From M3007 sp031425155 (GTDB lineage: Bacteria; Bacteroidota; Bacteroidia; Chitinophagales; Saprospiraceae), in contig JANPIV010000079.1 of assembly GCA_031425155.1 (NCBI GenBank), forward strand, positions 55,948-119,947: DNA of 64,000 nucleotides, read 5' to 3'. Positions 50,365 to 60,345 of this stretch are shown here, in pieces. The notes below the pieces were generated by a model, which did no database searches, was not told the origin of the DNA, and saw nothing but the letters and a program-made list of their open reading frames with translations. The number at the start of each line of letters is the position of its first letter. The stretch's first letter is position 1. The position numbers and the translations under genes were made by a program.

Positions 50365-52224
50365 TCATTCCCTTGCTAATCCCCGAATCTGGCGGGCTAT
50401 CCCGATATTTTCAATTTCAGCCCGCAGGCTGGCGGCATCGTTGATTTCCCGACCGGAAAAATACTGCCAGGCCCCCGATAGTAGCAGCAGCACAAAGCCA
50501 AAATACGTGATCAGCAGCGTAGCCCCAACCGTGACCACACTGGAAAATACCTGCATATTTTCACCGCCCGACGGTACCAACCAACTAAAAAAACCGAGGA
50601 TCATGTCCCAGACCTGCGTATTCAGAAAAAAGTAGAGCACAACATTTAAATTCACCATCAAGAAGCCAAGCGTCAATCCTTGCTGCCAACTGATGAGCAA
50701 AAAAGCGCGACCTATAGCCTGAAAGGGATTGATTCTTTCAAAATAGATGACCGAGCACCACAAAGCCAGCCAGGGAAACGCGCCCATCGCCAGCAGCCAG
50801 CTCAGAAACCCGGCTTCTATTTTCCAGACTAATCCAAAAACCAACATCGGCAGCGTGAGTGCCAGCCAGGTGCCGAGCCATTGGGCAATGCTGCGCGGAG
50901 TGTGCAGGTCGGCAGCCAGTTCGGGTTCAATAATGCGTAGCGCGACGATGGCCAGGCCAGCCAGCAACAGTGCCTGCGCCCAGAACACATAGGGCAGGTG
51001 CTCATTTTGAAAAAAACCGATGGTGCTTTCCATCACGCCAAATACAGCGGCAGAAGCAGGAAATGTGTTGGTCACCGTTGCATCGGAGAGCCAAAAACCC
51101 AGCCCGGCAAAACCAAGCGTGGCCAGCAACACGGCTGGCAATATCGTTTGCGCCCGACGACGCAGCACCGTAAAGGTGTCGGACAATATTTCGCCGGAAG
51201 TTTTTACGGCCTGAAAATCAATCAGTTCTACGCGATCAGGCGGCAGTTCTTTATTGTGCAACGGTTCCTGAAAACCACCCGTCCGGGCTTTGTGCCAGGG
51301 CAACCAGGCAAAATACCAGAGCACAAAAAACAGGGAAATGAAAATGAACATCCCGCGGATTACGTCGGGTGTTTCCGTGTAGCGGGTCAGAATGCCCTCA
51401 AATAGGGCCGCCAAAATGATAATCGGTGCTACGCCAAAAAATATTTTCATGCCCCGCCGGATTGTGATCTGGAAGGCCTGCGTCCGGCGGTAAGTCCCCG
51501 GAAAAAGCAAACCGGAACCGGCCACTAAACCCGCTGCTCCGGCGATGATAATACCGGCAATTTCCAGCGTCCCGTGAATCCAGATGGTCAGAAAAGACTT
51601 CCAGAAAATGCCGCGCTCGATGAAAAAATACTGAAAAGTGCCAACCATGATGCCATTGCGCAGCAGCATAAACAGGGTGCCGATGGAAGCGAGCACACCC
51701 GAAATAGCGATCCACAACATCACGAACAGGTTGTTCGCAGCAATGCCCACCGTCATGCCGAGCGGTCCGCTGTCTTTATACACCGCCATCGGGTCGCCGT
51801 TTTCGATGTTGTGCAGCGTCATTTCCACATAGTCGTTGCCTAATATTTGGCGGGCAAAATCGGGATTGATAATACTGGACGCTACGCCGATGGCGAAAGC
51901 CAAAATAAAAAGGCCCAAAGATAGCAGCATGGCCTGCCGCGACTCCCAGATCAGCTGCGGCAATTCGTCCGACCAAAAGCGGCGCAGCCGTTCCGCCGGG
52001 AAACGTTTGCCGCGATAGATGTTATGAAACACCCGTTGCGCCAGCCCGTTCAGGTACATCCGCACCGACCGATTCGGATAAAAGGTGCGGGCATACGACA
52101 GATCGTCGGTGATCTGGATAAACAACTCATTCAGTTTGTCCGGGTCGCGGCGGTTGTCGCGGAGCATTTGCTCGAATTCCGCCCATTTTTCCCGGTTTTG
52201 TTCGATGAATTTGGTCTCCCGCAT
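50365..52224 (-). CDS. SpoIIM-domain integral membrane protein, fused form
   Basis: The protein has 619 residues. An N-terminal cytosolic helical part (1-95, MRETKFIEQNREKWAEFEQM) leads to a stage-II-sporulation-protein-M-like domain. It has hydrophobic helices and the phrases NNLFVMLWIAISGVLASIGT, GIMVGTFQYFFIERG and WIHGTLEIAGIIIAG. From about 340 to the end a second multi-helix membrane region of unknown type follows. SpoIIM relatives outside spore-formers are of unclear function, often next to RDD or MoxR genes. Here no such partner is adjacent. Confidence 0.8.
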   Translation of the reverse strand: MRETKFIEQNREKWAEFEQMLRDNRRDPDKLNELFIQITDDLSYARTFYPNRSVRMYLNGLAQRVFHNIYRGKRFPAERLRRFWSDELPQLIWESRQAMLLSLGLFILAFAIGVASSIINPDFARQILGNDYVEMTLHNIENGDPMAVYKDSGPLGMTVGIAANNLFVMLWIAISGVLASIGTLFMLLRNGIMVGTFQYFFIERGIFWKSFLTIWIHGTLEIAGIIIAGAAGLVAGSGLLFPGTYRRTQAFQITIRRGMKIFFGVAPIIILAALFEGILTRYTETPDVIRGMFIFISLFFVLWYFAWLPWHKARTGGFQEPLHNKELPPDRVELIDFQAVKTSGEILSDTFTVLRRRAQTILPAVLLATLGFAGLGFWLSDATVTNTFPASAAVFGVMESTIGFFQNEHLPYVFWAQALLLAGLAIVALRIIEPELAADLHTPRSIAQWLGTWLALTLPMLVFGLVWKIEAGFLSWLLAMGAFPWLALWCSVIYFERINPFQAIGRAFLLISWQQGLTLGFLMVNLNVVLYFFLNTQVWDMILGFFSWLVPSGGENMQVFSSVVTVGATLLITYFGFVLLLLSGAWQYFSGREINDAASLRAEIENIGIARQIRGLARE

Positions 52225-52228
52225 CTTG

Positions 52229-52261
52229 TGGTTAACTGGTTATTGGTCAATTAGTTATTTG
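52229..52261. repeat. GGTTAACTGGTTATTGG spacer repeat
   Basis: Low-complexity words GGTTAACTGG, TTATTGGTCAA and TTAGTTATTTG fill the 30 bases between the SpoIIM-domain gene and the upstream nucleotidyltransferase stop. Confidence 0.45.
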
Positions 52262-53172
52262 TCAAAAAGTCCCGCCTTATACACACTTTCTGCCAACAAA
52301 TTACTCAACGCTGTTTGTACTGTTTGCTTGTCCTCGGGATAGGTGACGCCATACCATTGGCTGGCACTGTTGAGCACCCGCAAGCGGATTTTGCTGCTTT
52401 CGATCAAATTATTAACGACCGTTGGAATATAAAATTCCGCTTTGGGTTTGTCCTGATTAGCCAACACAAAAGCGCGGAACTGCTGCTCAATTTCACCCAG
52501 CACCGTGGGATAGAAACCCCAGAAATTCATCGAAACCGGCGTATGGTCGGGCAAGTGGTGGCGCAGACCATGTTCGTCCACATAACTGATGCCGTCTTCA
52601 AAACGCTCGATTTTGGTGCGTTCCGTTACATCGGCAAGATAGCCGCTTTCATTGACGGAACAAACACCCCGCGACACCGTACCATTCTCCGACAAGGTGT
52701 TACTCAACTGATAAGCAACCATGCCGTACTCGGTCGGTGAACAATCGGTACGCAGAAATTCACTCATCGCCTGAAAGGCATCTGCGCCGTAGAAATCATC
52801 GGCATTGATGACCACAAACGGCTCGTGCAGGTGGTCTTTGGCCGAAAGAATAGCGTGGCCCGTGCCCCAGGGTTTCTCGCGATGCGGTTTTTCTTCCAGC
52901 CAATCCAGGGCAGTATCCAGTTCCTGAAAGGCGTATTCCACAGGAATGTGAGGGACAATTTTGCTGCCTACTTTTTCATGAAAAGCCGCCTCTATATCGC
53001 GGCGAATCACGAAAACAACCTTGCCAAACCCGGCACGCAGGGCATCATAGACGGAATATTCGAGGATTGCCTCACCGCCGGGGCCGATGCCGTCCACCTG
53101 TTTCAGGCCACCATACCGGCTGCCAATACCGGCTGCCAAAATCAAAAGGGTTGGTTTAGTAACTGAAGTCAT
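52255..53172 (-). CDS. Sugar-phosphate nucleotidyltransferase
   Basis: Starting at 53172 (MTSVTKPTLLILAAGIGSRY), 305 residues. The nucleotidyltransferase signature LAAGIGSRYGGLKQ near the N-terminus, ILEYSVYDALRAG and the metal-binding INADDFYG (about 130) are present. It transfers a nucleotide to a sugar phosphate to make an activated sugar. Which sugar is not clear. It lies close to, but not in an operon with, the glycosyltransferase and flippase genes. Confidence 0.85.
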   Translation of the reverse strand: MTSVTKPTLLILAAGIGSRYGGLKQVDGIGPGGEAILEYSVYDALRAGFGKVVFVIRRDIEAAFHEKVGSKIVPHIPVEYAFQELDTALDWLEEKPHREKPWGTGHAILSAKDHLHEPFVVINADDFYGADAFQAMSEFLRTDCSPTEYGMVAYQLSNTLSENGTVSRGVCSVNESGYLADVTERTKIERFEDGISYVDEHGLRHHLPDHTPVSMNFWGFYPTVLGEIEQQFRAFVLANQDKPKAEFYIPTVVNNLIESSKIRLRVLNSASQWYGVTYPEDKQTVQTALSNLLAESVYKAGLFDK

Positions 53173-53275
53173 CTGAAATTTTACTTTTACCGCGCCGACT
53201 TGCCCCGTCAGGGTTTTGTGAAGTCGGCAAACGTGGTTTTTATTCAACAATCATTTCAAAAAGGACGGCAAAAGT

Positions 53276-54493
53276 ATGCAGAATCTTGACGCACCCGTTG
53301 TTTCCCGCTCAGCAAATTACCGCTATCAAATCACTATCATCGGCATTTTGTTCTTTGTCTTCGGGTTTGTCACCTGGATGAACAGCATTCTGATCTCGTT
53401 CTTCAAGCAAGCCTTCGGGCTGACCAACACCAGTTCCTACCTGGTAACGTTCGCTTTTTTCATCTCTTATACGCTCATGGCCATCCCATCGTCGTGGTTG
53501 CTGCAACGCACAGGTTTCAAAAAAGGAATGTCTTACGGACTGGCCACGATGGCCCTGGGAACGCTGATTTTTATTCCGGCGGCCAACATGGTGTCGTATC
53601 CTTTTTTCCTGATCGGCCTGTTTGTAATCGGTATTGGCCTGACCATTTTGCAGACGGCGGCCAATCCTTACGTGACCATTTTGGGGCCAGCGGAGAGTGC
53701 CGCCCAACGCATCAGTTTTATGGGCATTGCCAATAAGGTGGCCGGTATTTTGGGCCAGTACATCATGGGCGGCATATTGCTGGCCGGTACAGCGGCCACC
53801 AGAGATGATCTGGACCGGGTGGTAAATCCTTATCTGGTGCTGACCATTCTGTTGGTAGGACTGGCGGTGCTGGTGCTGTTCTCCAAATTGCCGGATATCA
53901 ATGAAGCGGAGGAACCGGTTGTGGCGGGTGAAGTGGCTAAAACCAGCGTCTGGCAATTTCCACACTTAATGTTGGGGGTTTTAGCCTTGTTTCTCTACGT
54001 GGGCGTGGAAGTGATCGCGGGCGATACGATCATCAATTATGGCCTTTCGCAGGGATTCAGCCAGGAGGTAGCCAAACACTTTACGACTTACACTTTGTAT
54101 GGAATGCTGACCGGCTACGTACTGGGCATTCTGGCTATTCCTAAATATATTTCTCAACAAAAGGCGTTGCAATGGTCGGCCATTTTGGGCGTGTTGCTTA
54201 CCCTGGCCGCTTTGATTACGACCGGGTTCATCTCCGTACTTTGTGTGGCCCTGCTGGGCCTGGCCAATGCGCTGGTATGGCCCGCCATCTGGCCGCTGGC
54301 GATTGCGGGACTGGGGAAGTTCACCAAATTCGGCTCTGCGCTGCTCATCATGGGCATTGCGGGCGGCGCCTTGATTCCACTGGTGTATGGCCGGTTGGCG
54401 GATAGCATTGGGACACAAAGTGCTTACGCTATTGCACTGCCTTGTTATTTGTTTATTTTGTATTTTTCGGTTAGGGGATATAAGGCAAAGTAG
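53276..54493 (+). CDS. FucP-like sugar MFS transporter
   Basis: The protein has 405 residues with 12 membrane helices. It fits the fucose/glucose-galactose:H+ symporter group: VFGFVTWMNSILISFFKQAF, TLMAIPSSWLLQRTGFKKGM and ILQTAANPYVTILGP are signature phrases. It imports a hexose with protons. It is divergent from the nucleotidyltransferase gene (103 bases between starts). No sugar kinase or regulator is adjacent. Confidence 0.9.
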   Translation: MQNLDAPVVSRSANYRYQITIIGILFFVFGFVTWMNSILISFFKQAFGLTNTSSYLVTFAFFISYTLMAIPSSWLLQRTGFKKGMSYGLATMALGTLIFIPAANMVSYPFFLIGLFVIGIGLTILQTAANPYVTILGPAESAAQRISFMGIANKVAGILGQYIMGGILLAGTAATRDDLDRVVNPYLVLTILLVGLAVLVLFSKLPDINEAEEPVVAGEVAKTSVWQFPHLMLGVLALFLYVGVEVIAGDTIINYGLSQGFSQEVAKHFTTYTLYGMLTGYVLGILAIPKYISQQKALQWSAILGVLLTLAALITTGFISVLCVALLGLANALVWPAIWPLAIAGLGKFTKFGSALLIMGIAGGALIPLVYGRLADSIGTQSAYAIALPCYLFILYFSVRGYKAK

Positions 54494-55016
54494 GGCATGG
54501 ACGAGCAAAATCCTCTACTTTTGCGTTATAAAACAAGCTCGGGGAAAAGCAGAAAAGCATCGGGGAGTGGAAAATTAGTGAGGATTAAGTCACTTTTTCG
54601 TATTTCCGCAGCTTTTATCTTCGCGCCCTGAACCCTCCCTCCATGAACGTCGTCAGACCACCTGAACATTCTTCAAAATATTGAATTCGCTATCTTAGCC
54701 GTGTACAGGGCCCGGCCAGATCTGCGTGACCCGGATGCGATAGTGGCCCTTGAGAAACTCATCACCTTCATTTTGTAAAGGTTCACCGTGCGGGCCAACG
54801 GAAGCAGACAGACCAAAAGCCAAATATTTTTTACGACCCTTAAACCGTAACTTTCGTACAGAGTGCTGAATTTGCGTAAGCGTGGCGGAAGCATTGATTC
54901 TCATGTTGTTGCAAATACAAAAATCGGCTTTCGCCACTGCTTTTCAAAAATGTCCAGTAGTCTGGTACCTAATGGTAATTTTTATAAAAAATGATCATAT
55001 ACGAATCCAGCATCTG
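54494..55016. other. Gene-poor stretch with a doubtful small minus-strand frame
   Basis: More than 500 bases between the sugar transporter and the YdcF gene. A minus-strand frame at 54695-54904 (MRINASATLTQIQHSVRKLR, 69 residues) has reasonable codon use but no recognised family, and no clear promoter was seen. It is left as possible. The rest shows no feature. Confidence 0.35.
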
Positions 55017-55784
55017 TTACAACCATCCCTTCCCCCAATAAACGACCCAGCCGACCCACTCTTTGATCAGGATTTCCCATTTCATCAGGGCTTCCCAGTC
55101 GGGTTCTATCCAGCGCAGTACATTACCGTTGGTTTTCATGGAAAAATAATCGGTGCTAAAAGGCTGAAAATCAATCCCAGCTTTGACGAAACACGCTTTC
55201 GCCCGACGCATGTGCCAGGCGGAAGTAATCAGCAGACAGGAGGCACCCGGTGCCAGGCTATCAAGCAGTACTTTGGAATATTGGGCATTTTCGTAGGTAT
55301 TACGCGATTGATTATCCATCAAAATGACCGAATCCGGTACACCCAACTGGTGCAGATAGTTGCGCACGACCTCGGCTTCCACCGGTTCGGTACCGATCAG
55401 CCGACCAGAGCCGCCGGAAAGCAGAAGGCGCTTGATTTTGCCGGTTTTGAACAAGGTTATGCTGGTAAAAAGCCGGTCGCCACGCTGTAGGGAGAGCATA
55501 CCATCCGGGGCATCAATGGTAAAATCCACATAGCCTCCCAGTAAAATGCCTACCTCATAAGGCTGCTGAATATCTTGCGGACGTACTTGCCCGATCTCCC
55601 AGGCGCGGGCACATTGGTTGACCAGCCAGGGATTGGTAAAAAGCAAAAACATAGCAATCACGGCAATCAATGCACGGCGGCGACGTAACTCATTCTTCGT
55701 CCACAACCCATATATAGCCAATAAACCGATCATTAACAGCGGTTTGAGCAAGAAAACCAGCAACTTAGATAGGGCAAAAAACAT
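55017..55784 (-). CDS. YdcF/DUF218 family membrane-anchored protein
   Basis: The protein has 255 residues with two N-terminal hydrophobic helices and a DUF218 domain. It has VGILLGGYVDFTI, RLLLSGGSGRLIGTEPVEAE, SVILMDNQSRNTYENAQYSK and SAWHMRRAKACFVKAG, the last holding the conserved His-Met-Arg-Arg. Members such as SanA/ElyC/YdcF act in envelope integrity or bind nucleotides. The exact role is unknown. It is divergent from the MarR gene with a 38-base gap. Confidence 0.88.
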   Translation of the reverse strand: MFFALSKLLVFLLKPLLMIGLLAIYGLWTKNELRRRRALIAVIAMFLLFTNPWLVNQCARAWEIGQVRPQDIQQPYEVGILLGGYVDFTIDAPDGMLSLQRGDRLFTSITLFKTGKIKRLLLSGGSGRLIGTEPVEAEVVRNYLHQLGVPDSVILMDNQSRNTYENAQYSKVLLDSLAPGASCLLITSAWHMRRAKACFVKAGIDFQPFSTDYFSMKTNGNVLRWIEPDWEALMKWEILIKEWVGWVVYWGKGWL

Positions 55785-55822
55785 TTTTTGTTAATTAGTG
55801 TTAGTACACTTAAATTTGTGTC

Positions 55823-56275
55823 ATGAAATTGGAAGCCGAATTGAAAAGTATTAAACCGATGGCCCCGCGCCAGCGGGCCCTGCTTAATATCCTGTTTACG
55901 GCCAGTTGGCTGGAATGCGCTATGACGCGCCAACTCCGCCCTTTTGGCCTGACCAGCCCACAATATAATATTCTACGCATCCTCAACGGCAGTTACCCGA
56001 ACGGATTATCGGTGCTCGATATTAAAAGCCGTATGCTCGACCGAAGCAGCAATGTAAGCCGATTGGTGGAAAAACTGCGCCTGCATAGTCTGGTGGAGCG
56101 GGTGCCCCATACCGACGACCGGCGCATGGTCATTGTCAGTATCAGCGAGGCCGGCAAAAAAATACTGGCCGATATTCACCAAAGCCAGGCGATGGAAGAA
56201 AAGTTGCCCGGGCACCATCTTTCCGAATCCGAAGCGATGGAATTGGCGCATTTGCTGGATAAATTTCGGGAGTAA
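55823..56275 (+). CDS. MarR-family transcriptional regulator
   Basis: The protein has 150 residues. The MarR winged helix is clear: LTSPQYNILRILNGSYPNGL, recognition helix RMLDRSSNVSRLVEKLRLHS, wing LVERVPHTDDRRMVIVSISE and a C-terminal dimer helix. It probably acts as a repressor released by a small ligand. It shares a 38-base divergent promoter space with the YdcF gene, which is the most likely target. Confidence 0.9.
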   Translation: MKLEAELKSIKPMAPRQRALLNILFTASWLECAMTRQLRPFGLTSPQYNILRILNGSYPNGLSVLDIKSRMLDRSSNVSRLVEKLRLHSLVERVPHTDDRRMVIVSISEAGKKILADIHQSQAMEEKLPGHHLSESEAMELAHLLDKFRE

Positions 56276-56672
56276 ACGCCCTTCTTTTATTCCTATTGAT
56301 ATCAAAATATTAAAAATCACAATTTTTATGTCCTTTTACGTCAACATAATGTGCCGCACACTGCACCTATTTATCTGATTTGGTGTTTCTCACTAGCCTT
56401 TGCGGCATAACTTTTTAGATATTCTACGTCAAAAGAATACACCGATGGACTTTTTAGAAGGTTCATCGGTTTTTTATTTGGCCGGAAATTTGCCGATTCA
56501 AAGCGGGTGTTACATTTGCCGTCTCTTGTTTCGATTGGTGAGTTTCCCGGAACCCTGCTGGCCAGAAAATTGTTTGGAAGTAGGCAAATGACCTGTTTTT
56601 TTCACCAATACTTTATGTATGCGCACGACTTCCTCCGCCTTAGGCGGTGTTCCATATTCCGCACAGCCTGCT
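56276..56672. other. Gene-free stretch between MarR and the esterase
   Basis: About 400 bases without a supported gene. It contains the terminator at 56441-56478 and AT-rich sequence, and no clear promoter for the esterase. Confidence 0.5.
56441..56478 (+). terminator. Intrinsic terminator
   Basis: ACCGATG and CATCGGT arms with a 16-base loop are followed by a T run, consistent with ending the MarR transcript at some distance. Confidence 0.65.
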
Positions 56673-57737
56673 ATGCTGACATTAGAATTGTTTACCCCCA
56701 ACGACGATGACCGACCGGTGTATCTCACTGGCAATTTCAATGGCTGGACGACTCGCGACGACCGTTACCGCATGGAAAAGACCACTTTGGGGCATTACCG
56801 CTATACTTTTTCTACTCCGCTGGAACTTTCGGAGCCGCTGGAATACAAGTACATCAAGGGTGGTTGGGATGCCGAAGAACTTGGCACTGACGGTTTTTCT
56901 TCCACCAATCGGCGCATGGAAATGCCGCACGGTAAGGTCCATGACATTGTGCCAATGTGGAAAATCCACGGCGGCTGGTACAATGCGGACTTTTACCCCG
57001 ATATTCAGATTGTAGCCAAACGATTCAACGTGCCGCAACTTCGCCGTAAGCGACGTATTTCGGTGCTATTGCCCTGGAATTATCACGCTACTACCCGGCA
57101 TTATCCGGTCTTGTACCTGCAAGATGGACAGAATCTTTTCGACGACAGCGCACCTTTTGGTTCCTGGGGCGTGGATAAGCAGATGGCGGCTCTCGCCCAG
57201 CGTGGCAAGGGCGATTTCATCGTGGTGGCCATAGATCATGGCGGCAAAGAACGCATCCGGGAGTTTTCGCCGTATGACTCGCGTTGGGGTCAGGGCGTGG
57301 GCCAGGACTATGCCCGCTTCATGGCCGAAACGCTCAAACAATACATTGACAGTAACTTCCGTACCCTTGCCGACCGGGCCAACACAGGCATCGGCGGCAG
57401 CAGCATGGGCGGTCTGATCAGTATTTACGCCGGATTTATGTTCCCGGAGGTGTATTCCAAATTCATGATTTTTTCCCCTTCGCTGTGGATTTCCAATCGC
57501 ATCTACGCGGAGCCGGTGCGTTTTTCTGCGCTGGAAACAACCAAAATATATCTGTATGCAGGTGGCCGCGAAGGTGCCGGTATGCTGACGGGTGCCAAAC
57601 GCTTTCAGGAAGTAATGGCCAAACGCGGCTACCCTGCCGACAAACTGCAACTCAATCTGGCCATAGACCCGCACGGCCAGCATAATGAAGACCGCTGGGG
57701 CCGGGAATTCCCGAAGGCTGTGGAGTGGTTGTTTTGA
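56673..57737 (+). CDS. Cytosolic esterase paralogue with glycogen-binding-like domain
   Basis: Starting at 56673 (MLTLELFTPNDDDRPVYLTG), 354 residues. It has a CBM48-like domain (VYLTGNFNGWTTRDDRYRM) and an esterase-D alpha/beta hydrolase with nucleophile GGSSMGGLIS (about 241), acidic residue region and His in PHGQHNEDRWG. The order and phrases match the secreted esterase at 24201, but the signal peptide and T9SS sorting domain are both missing. The substrate is unknown; a glycan ester or siderophore-like ester is possible. Confidence 0.85.
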   Translation: MLTLELFTPNDDDRPVYLTGNFNGWTTRDDRYRMEKTTLGHYRYTFSTPLELSEPLEYKYIKGGWDAEELGTDGFSSTNRRMEMPHGKVHDIVPMWKIHGGWYNADFYPDIQIVAKRFNVPQLRRKRRISVLLPWNYHATTRHYPVLYLQDGQNLFDDSAPFGSWGVDKQMAALAQRGKGDFIVVAIDHGGKERIREFSPYDSRWGQGVGQDYARFMAETLKQYIDSNFRTLADRANTGIGGSSMGGLISIYAGFMFPEVYSKFMIFSPSLWISNRIYAEPVRFSALETTKIYLYAGGREGAGMLTGAKRFQEVMAKRGYPADKLQLNLAIDPHGQHNEDRWGREFPKAVEWLF

Positions 57738-57907
57738 GGAATGAGTGAGAATTAAGTTTCCATTTTTCCACCTCTGAATGTCATTTCGACGGCAGGAGAA
57801 ATCTGGCCGCGTGGCATTGATAATCACTACTTTAGCAGATTCCTCCTGCCGTCGGAATGACAACTCAAGTAAGGTTGTTCCTGCCATCTTATTTTTTACA
57901 CGTTCCT
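57736..57907. repeat. Dispersed non-coding repeat, copy 2 (MITE-like)
   Basis: About 172 bases closely matching 5567-5736. Its right arm (GATTCCTCCTGCCGTCGGAA...) is the exact complement of the left arm of copy 1. It ends with TTTTTTACACGTTCCT (57892-57907) like copy 1. It begins within the stop region of the esterase gene. Confidence 0.7.
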
Positions 57908-58260
57908 GAACAGAAATCATCCCGAATTTTTTGGGATGGGGTTTAAAAAACTAACCCCATGTTTAAACACTTGGGACAAATACAAATTTGGCAAACAAGG
58001 AAGCAGAATTTTTATGTAAGGAATCTGGTATTTATCTGCGGCTTCCGCAATCAGGTTTGGATGCACTGATTGACGACAATTCCTGTGAAATTGGGCCATA
58101 GAACAGAAAACCGGCACCGAAATGCTTCGATGCCGATCTGCCGCCTGAGAGCCGCTATCGCCATTTATTTGGGCAACTACGTCGCCCAAAATTCGGGATG
58201 ACTCATGTTGGGTTATTTGTTGGTTTCGTAGTCGTTGCGGTTAAATCCGGCGGTACAGTA
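57908..58260. other. Intergenic stretch with small hairpins
   Basis: No gene seen. A CGGCACCGAA/TTCGATGCCG hairpin lies near 58109-58132 and could end the lipoprotein transcript. CATCCCGAA/TTGGGATG arms occur at 57918-57938. Confidence 0.45.
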
Positions 58261-58983
58261 TTATAAAGTAAATGTACGCGTATGGCCATTGATAACCACG
58301 GTTGCCGTGCCATCGCCATTAAAAGTGAGCGTTCCGGTCAGCGTGGTAGATTGCCCGCCAGCACCACTGGCGGTCACGGTCACCGTTCCACTTCCTGCGG
58401 TTATTTGCTGGCTACTTTTGCTGATGGTCAAATTGGCGAGCGTCACGGTGGTCACACAATTGAAAGTCGGGTTGCTATTGCGCAGATCGCCGGTGAGATT
58501 GCCCGTGCGGGTGTAAGTGCCGCTGGCGTTGTAAGTGGTGCTTTGTGGCTGCAGGCCCGTGATGGTCATCGTTCCGCTGGCCTGGTTATCGCCGTCCCAA
58601 TGATTGGAGGTGAAATTACCATTGCCGGTTAAAGTCAATTGAGCGGTTTGGGGAATCAGATTGGTGCATTGAATGCTCCAGTGCAACTGCGATTGCTGGT
58701 TGTAACTAACTGCGCCCATGGTTTTGCTGGCCTGGAAAGTCGTGTCGTGCGTAGAGCCGCAGACCTGAGAAGAAGAAGCAATCATTTCCGTGGACTCGGT
58801 GGTGGCCTGGGCCACACCTGCGCTGCGCTCGGCCACGGCAGTCTCGGCTATTTCCGCCGCTTCTGTTTCGGTCACTAATACGTCGTCTTTCTCCCTGGTT
58901 TTTTGGCAGGAGGCGTTGGTGCTTAGCATAGCGAGCATGACAATCAGGGTTAGGAAAGACTGGATTTTGCATTGGTTAATCAT
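58261..58983 (-). CDS. Secreted lipoprotein of unknown function
   Basis: Starting at 58983 (MINQCKIQSFLTLIVMLAML), 240 residues with a signal and a probable lipid Cys in TNASCQK. The rest is Thr/Ser/Gly-rich with beta-strand repeats (GTMTITGLQPQSTTYNASGT, TVTLANLTISKSSQQITAGS, TLTGTLTFNGDGTATVVING). A central cysteine pair (VCGST, IQCTN) could form a disulfide. No family was recognised. It is transcribed alone. Confidence 0.65.
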   Translation of the reverse strand: MINQCKIQSFLTLIVMLAMLSTNASCQKTREKDDVLVTETEAAEIAETAVAERSAGVAQATTESTEMIASSSQVCGSTHDTTFQASKTMGAVSYNQQSQLHWSIQCTNLIPQTAQLTLTGNGNFTSNHWDGDNQASGTMTITGLQPQSTTYNASGTYTRTGNLTGDLRNSNPTFNCVTTVTLANLTISKSSQQITAGSGTVTVTASGAGGQSTTLTGTLTFNGDGTATVVINGHTRTFTL

Positions 58984-59331
58984 AACGAAGAATGTTTGGA
59001 TGGTTGAGTAATGATGTGTTGTTGTCCGCAAAAAGCCGACTGATGGGACAAAGGTGTGGCCGCTGGGAGCAAGCCTGAAAATGAACTCAACGATCCGGCG
59101 CATTACTTCAACCAATGGACCTCGCTATTGCTGATCGTTGAAAGAAAGGCGCATTTGGTTGAATGTTGCGCGTGCGCGGTCTTGGTCAACCCTACCTTTG
59201 AAAGGAAATCAGTTTTACGAGGGCATTTCAAATCTTCATTTTCGCCAAACCTGTAAGGTTTCAAAAAACCTTACAGGTTTAGATGGGTGCGAAAGTTTGA
59301 AATGCACCCGTTTTACGGTTTCCATTTTTAA
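58984..59331. other. Gene-free stretch with a palindrome
   Basis: About 350 bases without a supported gene. It holds AT-rich leader sequence of the lipoprotein gene, TTCAACCA/TGGTTGAA words and the hairpin at 59247-59280. Confidence 0.5.
59247..59280. terminator. Hairpin AAACCTGTAAGGTTT
   Basis: Fifteen-base perfect arms with a four-base centre, A- and T-flanked on both sides. This is a common terminator-like palindrome in Bacteroidota intergenic space. Here it has no gene ending close by on the plus strand. Confidence 0.55.
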
Positions 59332-60192
59332 ATGCTGACTCCCAAACTTTCTACCATGTTATTCCATTCCGAAATAAATACCACGACTTTCCTGATTGCG
59401 CCGCTTTTGGTTTTTGGCCGCTACTTTTTGGTTTCCGGCATCCTGTTTAGTTTATTTTACCTCTGGAAACGTCGCGCCTGGTTGTTCCGAAAAATCCAGT
59501 TGCGCTTTCCTACTTCCAACGACTTGCGCCGCGAAATCGGCTACTCGCTGTTGACTTCGGTCATTTTTGCGGGCATGACACTGCTCTGGTTAGGTACGCC
59601 GCTACGTGCCTATACCAAATTCTACACGGACGTAAATGCACATGGCTGGCTGTATCTGGTGTTCAGTGTGCCGCTGCTTTTAGTGATTCACGACACTTAT
59701 TTTTACTGGATTCATCGCTTGATGCACCAGCCGAATCTGTATCGTTTGGCTCATTTAGTGCATCATAAATCGGTCAATCCTTCACCCTGGGCGGCTTATG
59801 CTTTTCACCCGGTGGAGGCCGTATTAGAAGCGGGCATCATTCCGGTGGTGCTGCTTTTGGTGCCTATGCACGCCATTTCGTTCTTCGCTTTTGTGACGTT
59901 GATGTTGTGGTTCAATGTGTATGGACATTTGGGTTACGAACTTTTTTCCCAAAAAACCTACACCCACCCGCTGGGCAGGTGGCTGAATTCTTCGGTGCAT
60001 CACAACCTGCACCACGAGAAATTTCACGGCAATTACGGGTTATATTTCACGTTTTGGGATCGGTTATGCGGCACTTTACGCAGCGACAGTGCCGAAAAAA
60101 TCGCCGAAGTACATCAGCGCATTGCCCAAAATACAGTGGCAAATAATCAGGCAACCAAAGTGCCAGCAGGCGAATACTATTCTAACTGTTGA
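59332..60192 (+). CDS. Fatty acid hydroxylase / sterol desaturase family enzyme
   Basis: The protein has 286 residues with four or so membrane helices. The diiron His clusters are complete: HDTYFYWIHRLMH, HLVHHKSVNPSPW, and the late HHNLHHEKFHGNYGLYFTFW. Members hydroxylate or desaturate lipids, including carotenoids and fatty acids, at a membrane-bound di-iron site. The substrate is not evident. The start could be the second ATG (MLFHSEIN, 59356). It lies alone on the plus strand. Confidence 0.88.
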   Translation: MLTPKLSTMLFHSEINTTTFLIAPLLVFGRYFLVSGILFSLFYLWKRRAWLFRKIQLRFPTSNDLRREIGYSLLTSVIFAGMTLLWLGTPLRAYTKFYTDVNAHGWLYLVFSVPLLLVIHDTYFYWIHRLMHQPNLYRLAHLVHHKSVNPSPWAAYAFHPVEAVLEAGIIPVVLLLVPMHAISFFAFVTLMLWFNVYGHLGYELFSQKTYTHPLGRWLNSSVHHNLHHEKFHGNYGLYFTFWDRLCGTLRSDSAEKIAEVHQRIAQNTVANNQATKVPAGEYYSNC

Positions 60193-60309
60193 TTTTCAAT
60201 AGGTTTTGCCATGCGGAACCTTGTGTAATTTTTGTCGTTAAATGGCTGACTATCAAATTTTTAATTGGCAAAAAGCTTTTAATAGCCTTCCGGGTAGCCC
60301 GGTAGTGCG

Positions 60310-60317
60310 TAATTTTG
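60310..60317 (+). promoter_or_regulatory. Candidate -7 element of the cytochrome/monooxygenase operon
   Basis: TAatTTTG lies about 30 bases before the start codon at 60346. No -33 word is obvious at normal spacing. Confidence 0.35.
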
Positions 60318-60345
60318 TGCTTTTGCTTGCTAACTTTCCATCATA